From: Gammaproteobacteria bacterium
GTDB taxonomy: Bacteria > Pseudomonadota > Gammaproteobacteria > HK1
Assembly: GCA_022826505.1 (NCBI GenBank)
Contig: JAJDUQ010000262.1
Location: forward strand, 1-64,000
DNA length: 64,000 nucleotides
Direction: 5' to 3'
Shown here: one piece after another, positions 27,029 through 35,316 of the stretch
Layout: each line of letters opens with the position of its first letter
Numbering within the stretch: the first letter of the stretch is position 1
Program-made: the position numbers and the translations under genes
The notes under the pieces: model-generated
Database searches by the model: none
What the model saw: only the letters and a program-made list of their open reading frames with translations
What the model was told of the DNA's origin: nothing

Positions 27029-27292
27029 TCAGTCTTCCCGTTTCCGATCTCCGGCCGCACCCGCCACCGCCGAAATCCCGTTCCAGAACGCGCGCTGCAT
27101 CGACTCCATGCTCTGGAGGTTGGGGGCGATGAACGGACGCATCATGCTGAGCGGGTCGAACCCCTCCACGCCCGCCTGCATCTGTTCGCGGATCTTCTCG
27201 ATCATCTCCGCCTGCAGCGGCTGAACTTCGGGCAGGCCGAGGAATTCCCGGAACTCGGCCGGCGTCGTTTCCATCGAGATGTTGATTTTCAT
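27029..27292 (-). CDS. DUF6489-like small protein of the PHA cluster
   Basis: The protein has 87 residues from ATG 27292 (GGAG eight bases upstream). It begins MKINISMETTPAEFREFLGL and continues PEVQPLQAEMIEKIREQMQ, an amphipathic helical pattern seen in small DUF6489 proteins. A Met-rich tail follows (FDPLSMMRPFIAP, QSMESMQRAFW). The FDPLSMM segment echoes the DPLSMM segment of PhaR in the same cluster, so the two may share a granule- or partner-binding element. It lies 137 bases after phaB on the same strand. Confidence 0.65.
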   Translation of the reverse strand: MKINISMETTPAEFREFLGLPEVQPLQAEMIEKIREQMQAGVEGFDPLSMMRPFIAPNLQSMESMQRAFWNGISAVAGAAGDRKRED

Positions 27293-27429
27293 GCGCTGAC
27301 TCCGAATTGCCATCGCCCGCGCGACGATCACCGTCGCCGTGCCGGCCGATCCGGACGCGCCCGCGCCCGTGACGGCCCCGAACCGCGCGCCGGAGCCTCT
27401 CGCCCCGGCGCTCGCGCCGGCGCCACCCG

Positions 27430-28179
27430 TCAATGCATGTGGTGGCCGCCGTTGATACTGTAGTTCGCGCCGGTGATGAACGCGGCATCGTCCGAGCACA
27501 GGAAACCGACGAGCGCCGCAATTTCGCGGGTTTCGCCGAGGCGTCCCATCGGAATTTCCTCCACGATGCGCTCGAGGATTTCCCGCGGCACCGCCCCGAC
27601 CATCTTCGTGTTCATGTATCCCGGCGACACCGTGTTCACGGTCACGCCCTTGCGGGCCACCTCGCGCGCAAGGGCCATCGTGAACCCGTGCATCCCGGCC
27701 TTGGCGGCGGAGTAGTTGGTCTGGCCGAACTGACCCTTGACGCCGTTGAGGGAGGAGATGTTGACGATCCGGCCGAAACCTCGCTGCGTCATCCCGTCGA
27801 TGACGTGCTTGGTCACGTTGAAGACGCTGTCGAGGTTGGTGGAGAGGACTGCATCCCACTCGTTCTTGTCGAGCTTTCGAAGGGATGCGTCGCGGGTGAT
27901 TCCCGCGCAGTTGACGAGGATGTCTACCGGGCCGAGTCTGGATTCCGTGTGGGCCACCGCCTGCGTACACGAGCCGAAATCGGTGACGTCGGCGGCGATG
28001 AGCAGGATGTCGAGCCCGTCCCTCGCGAGCCTCGCCTGCCAGCTCCGTCCGTCGTCCCCGTTCGTGGTCAGCGCAATGTCGAGCGCTGCCACCCTGCATC
28101 CCTGTCGTGTCAGTCGTTCGCAGATCGACCGGCCCAGTTCACCGATCCCGCCAGTCACCAGCGCGACCCTTTCCGACAT
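27430..28179 (-). CDS. phaB: Acetoacetyl-CoA reductase
   Basis: The protein has 249 residues. The start is ATG 28179, seven bases after GGAGG. A GTG two codons earlier overlaps the ribosome site. It has the SDR cofactor motif VTGGIGELGRSI, NAG-equivalent NCAGITRD, the catalytic S-Y-K (NISSLNG, then NYSAAKAGMHGF), and the PhaB-type NTVSPGY. It reduces acetoacetyl-CoA to (R)-3-hydroxybutyryl-CoA with NADPH. A promoter and operator-like palindrome lie at 28271-28323, between it and phaR. Confidence 0.9.
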   Translation of the reverse strand: MSERVALVTGGIGELGRSICERLTRQGCRVAALDIALTTNGDDGRSWQARLARDGLDILLIAADVTDFGSCTQAVAHTESRLGPVDILVNCAGITRDASLRKLDKNEWDAVLSTNLDSVFNVTKHVIDGMTQRGFGRIVNISSLNGVKGQFGQTNYSAAKAGMHGFTMALAREVARKGVTVNTVSPGYMNTKMVGAVPREILERIVEEIPMGRLGETREIAALVGFLCSDDAAFITGANYSINGGHHMH

Positions 28180-28270
28180 TCGCACCCCTCCGTGAAACGC
28201 TCGCGCCGCACCCTGGCGAAGCCGCCCCGTCTCCTCTCCATCGCCGCCGCGAGACCGGCTCCGGTTGTGG

Positions 28271-28285
28271 TGTTGCGCTGCAACA
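28271..28285 (-). promoter_or_regulatory. Candidate PhaR operator at the phaB start site
   Basis: TGTTGC and GCAACA form six-base perfect arms around GCT, just downstream of the predicted -10 box, where a bound repressor would block initiation. TGC/GCA dyads of this kind are described for PhaR binding in other proteobacteria. phaR is the next gene upstream. Confidence 0.5.
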
Positions 28286-28293
28286 AGGCTGGG

Positions 28294-28323
28294 ATACTAG
28301 GAAGCGCGCGCAACGAATGTCAA
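28294..28323 (-). promoter_or_regulatory. Sigma-70 promoter for phaB
   Basis: On the minus strand a consensus TTGACA (28318-28323) is followed after 18 bases by TAGTAT (28294-28299). Transcription would begin near 28287 and run into phaB, giving a leader of about 108 bases. Confidence 0.6.
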
Positions 28324-28418
28324 CGGGCATCCCACTGAGCATTCCCACCTCGATTCGATTCGACCACTCCCGCACCCGGGCATCGTGGGAGATCCACGCC
28401 GGCGGATCGGATTCGTAC

Positions 28419-28446
28419 GCAGGTGGCAGGTGGCAGGTGGCAGGTG
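28419..28446. repeat. Four tandem copies of a heptamer
   Basis: GCAGGTG is repeated four times without mismatch, about 50 bases beyond the phaR stop. A similar four-copy heptamer array lies at 31098. Confidence 0.9.
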
Positions 28447-28493
28447 CGAGGATATGGGCGGCGCGGCACGCTGCATGCCGCGGAGAAGCGCAC

Positions 28494-29000
28494 TCAGTCC
28501 TCGTCGCCGGAGGGAGCGTGCTTGCGGCCGGATTCGCCGGACCGGCCGGAAGGCGGAGGCGTTGCGGCACGGAGGAGCCCGTCCTGCATCTCCTGCCAGA
28601 TCGACAGGTTCCGTTCGGTGATCTCGCGCATCATCGACAGTGGGTCGCTGCCCATCATCGTCTTCATCTGATCCTGAACCCTCGCCTGCTGCTCGACGAA
28701 CAGGTTCAGGCTGCGCTCGAGGTAGCTCGCCATCATCCCCTGCAGCGAATCGCCGTAGGAGCGGATGATCTTGGTGAGCACCTGCTCGCTGAACATGGGC
28801 TCGCCGTCCGCCTCCTGCTCCATGATGATCTGCAGCAGGATGCTGCGGGTAAGGTCCTCGTTGCTGCGCGCGTCGCGAACCTGGAAGGGAGTCTCCTGCA
28901 GCACGAGACCGCGCACGTCCTCGAGAGTGACGTAGCGACTGACCTCGGTGTCGTACAGCCGTCGGTTCGGATACTTCTTGATGATTCGCGGTTCACTCAC
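28494..29000 (-). CDS. phaR: PHA synthesis repressor PhaR
   Basis: The protein has 168 residues. It opens with IIKKYPNRRLYDTEVSRYVT, the PhaR/PhbF N-terminal DNA-binding hallmark. The accumulation-regulator domain follows (FSEQVLTKIIRSYGDSLQGM), then a helical, Met-rich tail. PhaR binds both DNA and nascent PHA granules and releases phasin and PHA genes when polymer is made. Here its likely target is the dyad at 28271. The tail after residue 145 is Pro/Ser/Gly-rich and variable. Confidence 0.9.
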   Translation of the reverse strand: MSEPRIIKKYPNRRLYDTEVSRYVTLEDVRGLVLQETPFQVRDARSNEDLTRSILLQIIMEQEADGEPMFSEQVLTKIIRSYGDSLQGMMASYLERSLNLFVEQQARVQDQMKTMMGSDPLSMMREITERNLSIWQEMQDGLLRAATPPPSGRSGESGRKHAPSGDED

Positions 29001-29156
29001 CCCGGTGCACCCGATTGGCCGGACCCGACGGTCGCGCGTGCGGCGATAGTACCCCGCGCCGTACCCGGGTTCCTACGGCACTGCGAGAGCATCGCCTGCA
29101 TCGCCCGCGACTCGAGGCTCATGATACCTCGCGCGAGGTCCGGCTACGCTGGCCCG

Positions 29157-29327
29157 ATGCACTTGGCAAGCACACAGATATCCGACATCCGTCCACTCGC
29201 GAGGCTGACCACGCTTGAATGGCTCGACTTGATGGACACACAAGTATCCGATATCGGCCCGCTCGCGAAGCTGACCGCACTTGAACGTCTCAACTTGGCT
29301 TTCACGCAGGTATCGGACATCGCTCCG
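29157..29327 (+). pseudogene. Leucine-rich-repeat fragment
   Basis: The frame from ATG 29157 encodes two and a half 22-residue repeats of internalin type: ISDIRPLARLTTLEWLDLMD, then VSDIGPLAKLTALERLNLAF, then VSDIAP. The repeat then ends abruptly in unrelated sequence. It has no signal peptide or cap. It looks like a broken piece of a larger LRR gene, left of a second unrelated fragment. Confidence 0.65.
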
Positions 29328-29330
29328 AGC

Positions 29331-29454
29331 CATCGGTGCGCTGTGGGAGCGCGAGAGCGGTGGCGAGGGCCTGTTCCTCATGGCGGAGAAAATGGTCGAC
29401 GGAATGGACGTGCGCCGCCAGTTGATGGAGAAGATCGGGCTGCGACCGAAATGA
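29331..29454 (+). pseudogene. C-terminal fragment of an unidentified gene
   Basis: After the LRR fragment, a different frame gives IGALWERESGGEGLFLMAE then MVDGMDVRRQLMEKIGLRPK and a stop at 29452-29454. It has the composition of real coding sequence but no start codon. I do not recognise the family. It is probably the tail of a gene whose front was lost at the junction near 29330. Confidence 0.4.
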
Positions 29455-29510
29455 CGGTTCCCGACCCGAATCGCCGAAAGGCACACGGTGCCGGATGTGC
29501 AACGGGACGC

Positions 29511-29801
29511 TCACCAGCGCCGGGGCAGACGGCGCGAGGCGTGGAAGACGCGGAGTATTTCCATGCGGTTCAACTGGGGCCGGACACGATACGGGATCAC
29601 GTAGCGTGTGCCGGGAATGACCAGCTCACGGGTGCCGTGGATCCGGCCGGGGCGACCAAGGCCGGGGTTCTCCCTCAGAAGATCGACGGCCTGCGAAATG
29701 CGCTGCACGAGAGCTCGGGCCGCAGCGGGGTTCTCTCGGGCAATGTACTCGGCTTCGTCGTCCAGATTCCTCAACGCCGTCTCCAGCCACCTAACCTGCA
29801 T
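29511..29801 (-). CDS. ParE/RelE-type toxin
   Basis: The protein has 96 residues from ATG 29801. The ParE fold pattern is clear: VRWLETALRNLDDEAEYIA, ENPGLGRPGRIHGTRELVI, and a final MEILRVFHASRRLP, with the C-terminal Arg typical of the family. Its start overlaps the end of the ribbon-helix-helix antitoxin gene by 11 bases. ParE toxins poison DNA gyrase and RelE members cleave mRNA. The sequence cannot decide between them. Confidence 0.85.
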   Translation of the reverse strand: MQVRWLETALRNLDDEAEYIARENPAAARALVQRISQAVDLLRENPGLGRPGRIHGTRELVIPGTRYVIPYRVRPQLNRMEILRVFHASRRLPRRW

Positions 29802-30033
29802 CGACGCCCCACTTGCCCAGCACGTCCTTGACACGATCGTCGCTTGCAAAGTCGTCGCTGTCGGCTTCGGCAAGTGCGTTTCGAACCTCCTGTATCTGCC
29901 ACTCGTTCAGATCGACGAAATCACGTATGGCCTGGGCGGCAAGAAAGGATTTCGATCGCTGCGTCGCTTCGGCCAGATGATCGAGTCGCTGCTTCAGCTC
30001 GGACTCCAGGCGGATTGTCATCGTCGCGGACAT
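29791..30033 (-). CDS. Ribbon-helix-helix (CopG/ParD-like) antitoxin
   Basis: The protein has 80 residues. It starts MSATMTIRLESELKQRLDHL with the short beta strand and two helices of CopG/RHH repressors (FLAAQAIRDFVDLNEWQIQE). The acidic C-terminus (ADSDDFASDD) should bind the toxin encoded immediately downstream. By analogy the pair is autoregulated through the RHH domain. A longer upstream frame lies over aroE and is not real. Confidence 0.85.
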   Translation of the reverse strand: MSATMTIRLESELKQRLDHLAEATQRSKSFLAAQAIRDFVDLNEWQIQEVRNALAEADSDDFASDDRVKDVLGKWGVDAG

Positions 30034-30107
30034 GGTCAAGCTCGGTTGTGTGCGGTTGTATGCGGGTGTGTACAGTCTATCACGTCTGGCCGGCGTGCCG
30101 TCTCGAA

Positions 30108-30956
30108 TCAGCCGGTGGGCGCTCGACCCGGCTCGCCCAACGCCTCTCGGAGACGGACCCGATCGACCGACTCGCCGAAGAAGGTCTCGAGGCCGTCCGC
30201 TCCCTGGTGGAAGAAGAGCTCGAAGCCGCTCAGGGTGTCGAGTCCGGCTGCCGCCGCATCGGTCAGGAACCGCGTATCGACCGGGGTGTAGACCGCGTCG
30301 AACGCCCATGCCGCATCCTGCATGAACCGGCGCGGGATCGGTGTGCCGCCGTGCCCGATCATGCCGGCCGGAGAGCAGTTGACGAGCCCCTGCGCATGCC
30401 CGGTCGCTTCTTCCACGCTCGCGGCGTCCGTCGCGTCCAGCGCCGGATATGACGTCCGGAGCGACGCCGCGAGCACCCGCGCCCGGGAACGGTCGATGTC
30501 CACGAGTCGAATCGCCTCCGCTCCGAGCGCCGCGAGCGCGAACGCCACGGCCTTGCCCGCCCCGCCCGCGCCTGTCTGGCATACGACCCCCGGCGCACCG
30601 GTTCCGAACTTCTCACGCCAGGCGGAGAGAAAGCCCGTGTAGTCGGTGTTGAAGCCCCGCTGCCTGTCCGAATCGAAGCGCACCAGGTTCACCGCCCCCA
30701 CCGCGCGAATCAGCGGGCTCTCGATCTCGACCCGCGCCGCCGCCCGCTCCTTGTACGGATGGGTGACGTTGATTCCGCGGTAGCCTCCGCTCGCGCACAG
30801 ATCGAAGAGCGCATCGAACCCGAGGCCGGCCTCCGCCGGGACCAGCAGATCGTAGCGAACCGCGATTCCGCGCAGCGCGCCCGCGAGCCGGTGCAGCCGC
30901 GGCGCCCGCGAGTCGGCGATGTGGTCGCCGATGAGACCGAGACGGACCTCCGTCAT
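30108..30956 (-). CDS. Shikimate/quinate dehydrogenase family protein
   Basis: The protein has 282 residues. It shows the AroE catalytic motif INVTHPYKE with K69, FNTDYTGF with D105, a Rossmann loop QTGAGGAGKAVAFAL and the C-terminal FFHQGADGLETFFG. In the substrate site the usual SxS is S-R-A (ADSRAPRLH), so one shikimate-contacting Ser is Ala. It may prefer quinate or another polyol acid and be catabolic rather than the biosynthetic AroE. Confidence 0.85.
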   Translation of the reverse strand: MTEVRLGLIGDHIADSRAPRLHRLAGALRGIAVRYDLLVPAEAGLGFDALFDLCASGGYRGINVTHPYKERAAARVEIESPLIRAVGAVNLVRFDSDRQRGFNTDYTGFLSAWREKFGTGAPGVVCQTGAGGAGKAVAFALAALGAEAIRLVDIDRSRARVLAASLRTSYPALDATDAASVEEATGHAQGLVNCSPAGMIGHGGTPIPRRFMQDAAWAFDAVYTPVDTRFLTDAAAAGLDTLSGFELFFHQGADGLETFFGESVDRVRLREALGEPGRAPTG

Positions 30957-31097
30957 GCGCCCTCTCCTCCTGACGCCGGGGGTGCGGCCGAAGACTGACG
31001 CCGGAACCGTCCACGGCGAGCGACATCAGGGGCCGGATGGAGCATTCACGTGAACCAGGTGCCGGCAACATACATGGATTCCCGATTCCCGTACCAT

Positions 31098-31125
31098 CCG
31101 GTTCCCGGTTCCCGGTTCCCGGTTC
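31098..31125. repeat. Four tandem copies of a heptamer
   Basis: CCGGTTC repeats four times, preceded by two GATTCCC-type heptamers at about 31078-31091. The array lies between the divergent shikimate dehydrogenase and GFA genes. Confidence 0.9.
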
Positions 31126-31193
31126 CGGGAGCGGCGAGGGAGCACGGCCCGCGCACACCGGGACGACTCGTCCGAAACGATGGAGGCCACACC

Positions 31194-31682
31194 ATGCCGG
31201 TCGCATCGGGTCAGGAAGGCGGCTGCCAGTGCGGGGCGATTCGCTACCGGCTGCTGCGCGCACCCGCAGCGCTCTACGCCTGCCACTGCCGCGACTGCCA
31301 GAAGCAGTCTTCGAGCGCATTCGGGCTGTCGATGTGGGTCGAGCGCGACGCGATCGAGTTCACCGGCACCGAGCCGCGCATCTTCCGCACGCGCGGCGGT
31401 TCGGGCGCGGAGAAGCTCTGTGCGTTCTGCGGCGAGTGCGGCACCCGGCTTTACCACGCCGGCGGCGGAACACGCGCCGAAGGAAGCACGACGCTCAGCA
31501 TGAAGGCCGGCACCCTCGACGACACCTCGGTCATCGAGCCCACCTGCCACCTGTGGACGAGTCGCGCGCAACCGTGGTTGGCGCCGGTGCTGGAGCGCGA
31601 CTTCTGCTTCGAACGCGAGCCGGACAGCGAGGAGACGCTTCGCGCCCAGTGGCGCGACGCGGGCGGAGCGGGAACGAGATGA
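31194..31682 (+). CDS. GFA family protein (glutathione-dependent formaldehyde-activating enzyme fold)
   Basis: The protein has 162 residues from ATG 31194, seven bases after GGAGG. It has the zinc-binding cysteines of the GFA (Mss4-like) fold: GGCQCGAIRYRL, YACHCRDCQKQSSSAFG, and FCGECGTRLY. It also has the typical LDDTS near the end. Family members are linked to S-hydroxymethylglutathione formation, but many have other or unknown roles. A decayed copy of the 3' part is at 63403-63552. Confidence 0.85.
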   Translation: MPVASGQEGGCQCGAIRYRLLRAPAALYACHCRDCQKQSSSAFGLSMWVERDAIEFTGTEPRIFRTRGGSGAEKLCAFCGECGTRLYHAGGGTRAEGSTTLSMKAGTLDDTSVIEPTCHLWTSRAQPWLAPVLERDFCFEREPDSEETLRAQWRDAGGAGTR

Positions 31683-31828
31683 GTCGCGTCGCTCCCATGT
31701 TCCGGAATGTCGTTCGACCGATTCATGCGCCGCGTCATGCCCGGCGACGAATGACGGGAGTAGAGAAACGGCCCGGCCGGTCCACTCCGGCCATCGAGAC
31801 AAGCGCACCCATCGCGGGAGACGACACC

Positions 31829-33142
31829 ATGTCGAGCACGCATCACCAGTACGACGCCCTCATCATCGGAGCCGGCATCATCGGCGCCGCCACCGCGTTC
31901 GAGCTCGCCAAGCTCGGCTACCGGACGCTGAACGTGGACAAGCTCCCAGCCGCCGGCTACGGGCCGACCTCCAGCTCGTGCGCGATCATCCGGGTGCACT
32001 ACTCGACCTTCGACGGCATCGCGCTCGCGTGGGAGGGGTACCACTACTGGCACGAGTGGCGGAAGTACCTGGAGGCGGACGACGAGCGCGGCCTCGCGAA
32101 GTTCGTCGAGTGCGGATGCCTGGTGATGCAGACCGAGCACAACGACCACCTTGCCAAGCACATCCGCCTGTCGAAGGAACTCGGCATCCCGCACGAGGAG
32201 TGGGATGCCGCGACAATTCGCGAGAAGCTTCCCATCTACGACACCCGCCGCTACGGCCCTCCGCGCCTCATGAGCGACGAGGGGTTCGGGGAGCCGAGCG
32301 GCGGGGAACTCCCGGGCGGCGTGTTCTGGCCGACCGCCGGCTACATCTCCGACCCACAGCTCTCGACCCACAACCTGCAGCGCGCGGCGGAAGCGAAGGG
32401 CTCGAAGTTCCGGTTCGGGCGCGAGGTCGTCGAAATCCGGGCAGACGACGGCCGCATCCGCGGCGTGACGCTGGACGACGGGACGGAGATCGCGTCTCCC
32501 GTGGTGGTCAACGTGGCCGGCCCCCACTCCGCCGCCGTCAACGCGATGGCCGGCGCCCTCGACGACATGACCATCGAGACCAAGCCGCTGCGCCAGGAAG
32601 TCGTCCACGTCCCGGCGCCCGCGGGTTTCGACTTCGAGTCGCTCGGCACCGTCGTCTCCGACAGCGACATCGGCTGCTACATCCGCCCCGAGTCGGGCAA
32701 CCACATCCTCATCGGCAGCGAGGATCCGGAGTGCGACCCGCGCGAGTTCGTCGACCCGGACGACTACTCGCGCGACTTCACCGACCAGGGCACGACGCAG
32801 GCGCATCGCTACGGGCAGCGGGTGCCGACCCTCGGAATCCCCTCCAGCCTGCGCGGGGTGGTGGACCTCTACGACGCCTCCGACGACTGGATCCCCATCT
32901 ACGACAAGAGCCGGGTGCCGGGCTTCTACATGGCAATCGGCACCTCGGGGAACCAGTTCAAGAACGCGCCGGTGGCGGGAAAGATGATGGCCGCGCTCAT
33001 CGACTACTGCGAGCGGGGCAACGACCATGACACCCATCCGCTCTCCTTCCCCCTCGAGCACATCGACCGCGAGGTGAACGTCGGCTTCTACTCCCGAAAG
33101 CGCGAGATCAACAAGGAGAGCAGCTTCTCGGTGCTCGGATGA
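31829..33142 (+). CDS. FAD-dependent oxidoreductase (DAO family)
   Basis: The protein has 437 residues from ATG 31829 after GGGAG. The FAD motif IIGAGIIGAATAFELAKLGY is at residues about 11-30. The central DAO domain follows, with a C-terminal GTSGNQFKNAPVAGKMMA that closes the flavin site. It resembles sarcosine oxidase beta and other amine or amino-acid oxidases. It is 53 bases ahead of hyuA on the same strand, so it probably belongs to the same catabolic operon as hyuAB and the amidotransferase gene. Confidence 0.82.
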   Translation: MSSTHHQYDALIIGAGIIGAATAFELAKLGYRTLNVDKLPAAGYGPTSSSCAIIRVHYSTFDGIALAWEGYHYWHEWRKYLEADDERGLAKFVECGCLVMQTEHNDHLAKHIRLSKELGIPHEEWDAATIREKLPIYDTRRYGPPRLMSDEGFGEPSGGELPGGVFWPTAGYISDPQLSTHNLQRAAEAKGSKFRFGREVVEIRADDGRIRGVTLDDGTEIASPVVVNVAGPHSAAVNAMAGALDDMTIETKPLRQEVVHVPAPAGFDFESLGTVVSDSDIGCYIRPESGNHILIGSEDPECDPREFVDPDDYSRDFTDQGTTQAHRYGQRVPTLGIPSSLRGVVDLYDASDDWIPIYDKSRVPGFYMAIGTSGNQFKNAPVAGKMMAALIDYCERGNDHDTHPLSFPLEHIDREVNVGFYSRKREINKESSFSVLG

Positions 33143-33195
33143 CGCGCGCGCCGGCCGCGCTCGGCTGCCCGTCTCCCCGCAGAGGTTGAACGTCC

Positions 33196-35304
33196 GTGAG
33201 TGAAGCGCGAACCGGAGCGCGGATCGGGATCGACGTCGGAGGCACCTTCACCGACGTCGCCCTCGAGGTCGGCGGCCGGCGGTTCACCTCCAAGGTCCTG
33301 ACCACCACCGACGACCCGGCCGTCGCCTGCATGCAGGCGCTGGAAGAGGGGCTGTCCCGCGCGGGCGTCGGACCCCGCGACGTCGGCGTCATCATCCACG
33401 GCACGACGCTGGCGACCAACGCGATCCTGGAGCGCAAGGGGGCGACGACCTCGCTCGTCACCACCGAGGGGTTCCGGGACACCATCGAGATGGGCACCGA
33501 GGGGCGGCCCGAACAGTACGAGATCAATATCGTCAAGCCCCGACCACTGGTGCCCCGGCGGCGCCGGTTCACGGTCCCGGAAAGGCTGAACAGTCGTGGC
33601 GAAGTGCTGATTCCGCTGGACGAGGCGAAGCTCGACGCCCTGCTTCCATCCCTGGATGCGGCCGGTACCGAGTCGCTGACCGTCGGCTTTCTCCACAGCT
33701 ATGCCAACCCGGCCCACGAGCACCTTGCCCGCGACTGGTTCGCGAGGCACCGGCCCGCGTGGTCGATCACCGTCTCCTCGGACGTGTCGCCCGAGTTCCG
33801 CGAGTTCGAACGCTTCTCGACCGCCTGCGCCAACGCCTACGTGCGGCCACTGATCGAGCGCTATCTCGACCGCTTCGACGCGGCGCTGCGCGAACGCGGG
33901 TTCCGCTGCCCGCTCCTGCTGATGCTGTCGAGCGGGGGGCTGACCACGGTCGAGACCGCGAAGCGCTTCCCGGTCCGGCTGATGGAATCGGGCCCCGCCG
34001 GAGGCGCCATCTTCGCCGGCGCGATTGCGAGGTCGAACCGCCTGGACAAGGCGATGTCGTTCGACATGGGCGGCACCACGGCGAAGATCTGCCTGGTCGA
34101 CGGCGGCTCGGCCCAGACCAGCCGCCGATTCGAGGTGGCCCGCGTCTATCGCTTCCGCAAGGACAGCGGGATACCGCTGCGCATCCCGGTGATCGACATG
34201 GTGGAGATCGGCGCGGGCGGCGGCTCCATCGCCTGGATCGACGCGCTGGGCCGGCTCTCGGTGGGACCGGAAAGCGCCGGGGCGCAGCCGGGCCCGGCGT
34301 GCTACGGATTCGGCGGTCGCGAGGCGACCGTGACCGACGCCAACGTGGTCATGGGCCGAATCGCCCCGGAGCACTTCGCGGGCGGCAAGGTGGCGCTGGA
34401 TCCGGCCAGGGCCGAGGACGCGCTCCTGGAAGGTATCGGCGATGCCATGTCGCTTTCCCTCGATGCCGCGGCCTTCGGCGTGACCGAGGTGGTGTGCGAG
34501 AACATGGCGAGCGCGGCCCGGGTCCACGCCATCGAGAGCGGGAAGAACGCGGACGATCGGACGCTGATCGCCTTCGGCGGCGCGGCGCCGCTGCACGCCT
34601 GCCAGCTCGCCGACAAGCTGGGGATCCGGCGCATCGTCATCCCGCGCGACGCCGGCGTCGGATCCGCGGTCGGCTTTCTGCGGGCGCCCATCGCCTACGA
34701 GGTGGTGCGAACCCTGTACCAGTGCACGAACGATTTCGATCCGGGCGTCGTCAACCGGGTCTACGAAGAGATGGAGGACGAAGCGACGCGGTACGTGCGG
34801 TTCGGTGCGGGCAACGAGGCTCGAATCGAAGTCCGCCGTCAGGCTTACATGCGCTACCAGGGCCAGGGCCACGAAATCGTCGTCGACATCCCCCCGGGCC
34901 GGTTCGCCCGAGACAGTGCCGGCATCCTGCAGGATCTGCTGAATCGGGCGTACCGTCGTGCATTCGGCCGGGACATCGGGGCCATCGCGGACGCCGAGAT
35001 TGTCGCGTGGAGCACCACGGTGCGGGCCGATCCTCACCCCGAACTGCCCGCTGGGGCTTCCGGCGCCGGAGAGAGTCCGGAGCCCGCGCCGGAGGAACGC
35101 TCGATCTTCGATCCGGCCTCGAGGTCGGCGCTGTCGTTCCGGATCCATCGTCGCGACTCCCTGAGTCCCGGCCACCGGGTCGACGGACCGGCGGTCATCA
35201 CCGAGGACGAGACCGCGACGGTGGTCGCCTCGCAGTTCGATGCGCTCATTCTGGCCGGCGGAGAGATCGAGCTGACGTCGCGGTCCCGCCGGCCGCGGGA
35301 TTGA
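33196..35304 (+). CDS. Hydantoinase/oxoprolinase subunit A (HyuA), set 1
   Basis: The protein has 702 residues from GTG 33196. It has an acetate-kinase-like ATPase fold with the nucleotide loop GIDVGGTFTDVALE at the N-terminus, HGTTLATNAILERKGA, and the second nucleotide motif FDMGGTTAKICLVDGG near residue 290. HyuA with HyuB forms ATP-dependent ring-opening enzymes for hydantoins, 5-oxoproline or acetone/acetophenone-type carboxylation. The substrate is not readable. The gene ends 12 bases before hyuB. Confidence 0.88.
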   Translation: MSEARTGARIGIDVGGTFTDVALEVGGRRFTSKVLTTTDDPAVACMQALEEGLSRAGVGPRDVGVIIHGTTLATNAILERKGATTSLVTTEGFRDTIEMGTEGRPEQYEINIVKPRPLVPRRRRFTVPERLNSRGEVLIPLDEAKLDALLPSLDAAGTESLTVGFLHSYANPAHEHLARDWFARHRPAWSITVSSDVSPEFREFERFSTACANAYVRPLIERYLDRFDAALRERGFRCPLLLMLSSGGLTTVETAKRFPVRLMESGPAGGAIFAGAIARSNRLDKAMSFDMGGTTAKICLVDGGSAQTSRRFEVARVYRFRKDSGIPLRIPVIDMVEIGAGGGSIAWIDALGRLSVGPESAGAQPGPACYGFGGREATVTDANVVMGRIAPEHFAGGKVALDPARAEDALLEGIGDAMSLSLDAAAFGVTEVVCENMASAARVHAIESGKNADDRTLIAFGGAAPLHACQLADKLGIRRIVIPRDAGVGSAVGFLRAPIAYEVVRTLYQCTNDFDPGVVNRVYEEMEDEATRYVRFGAGNEARIEVRRQAYMRYQGQGHEIVVDIPPGRFARDSAGILQDLLNRAYRRAFGRDIGAIADAEIVAWSTTVRADPHPELPAGASGAGESPEPAPEERSIFDPASRSALSFRIHRRDSLSPGHRVDGPAVITEDETATVVASQFDALILAGGEIELTSRSRRPRD

Positions 35305-35316
35305 GGAGGTACGCTC

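Noticed and set aside
31733-31756. CGTCAT / ATGACG inverted repeat in an intergenic region
   Set aside because: Six-base arms with a 12-base loop and only one copy in the window. It may be a relic of a dispersed repeat, but nothing supports a function.
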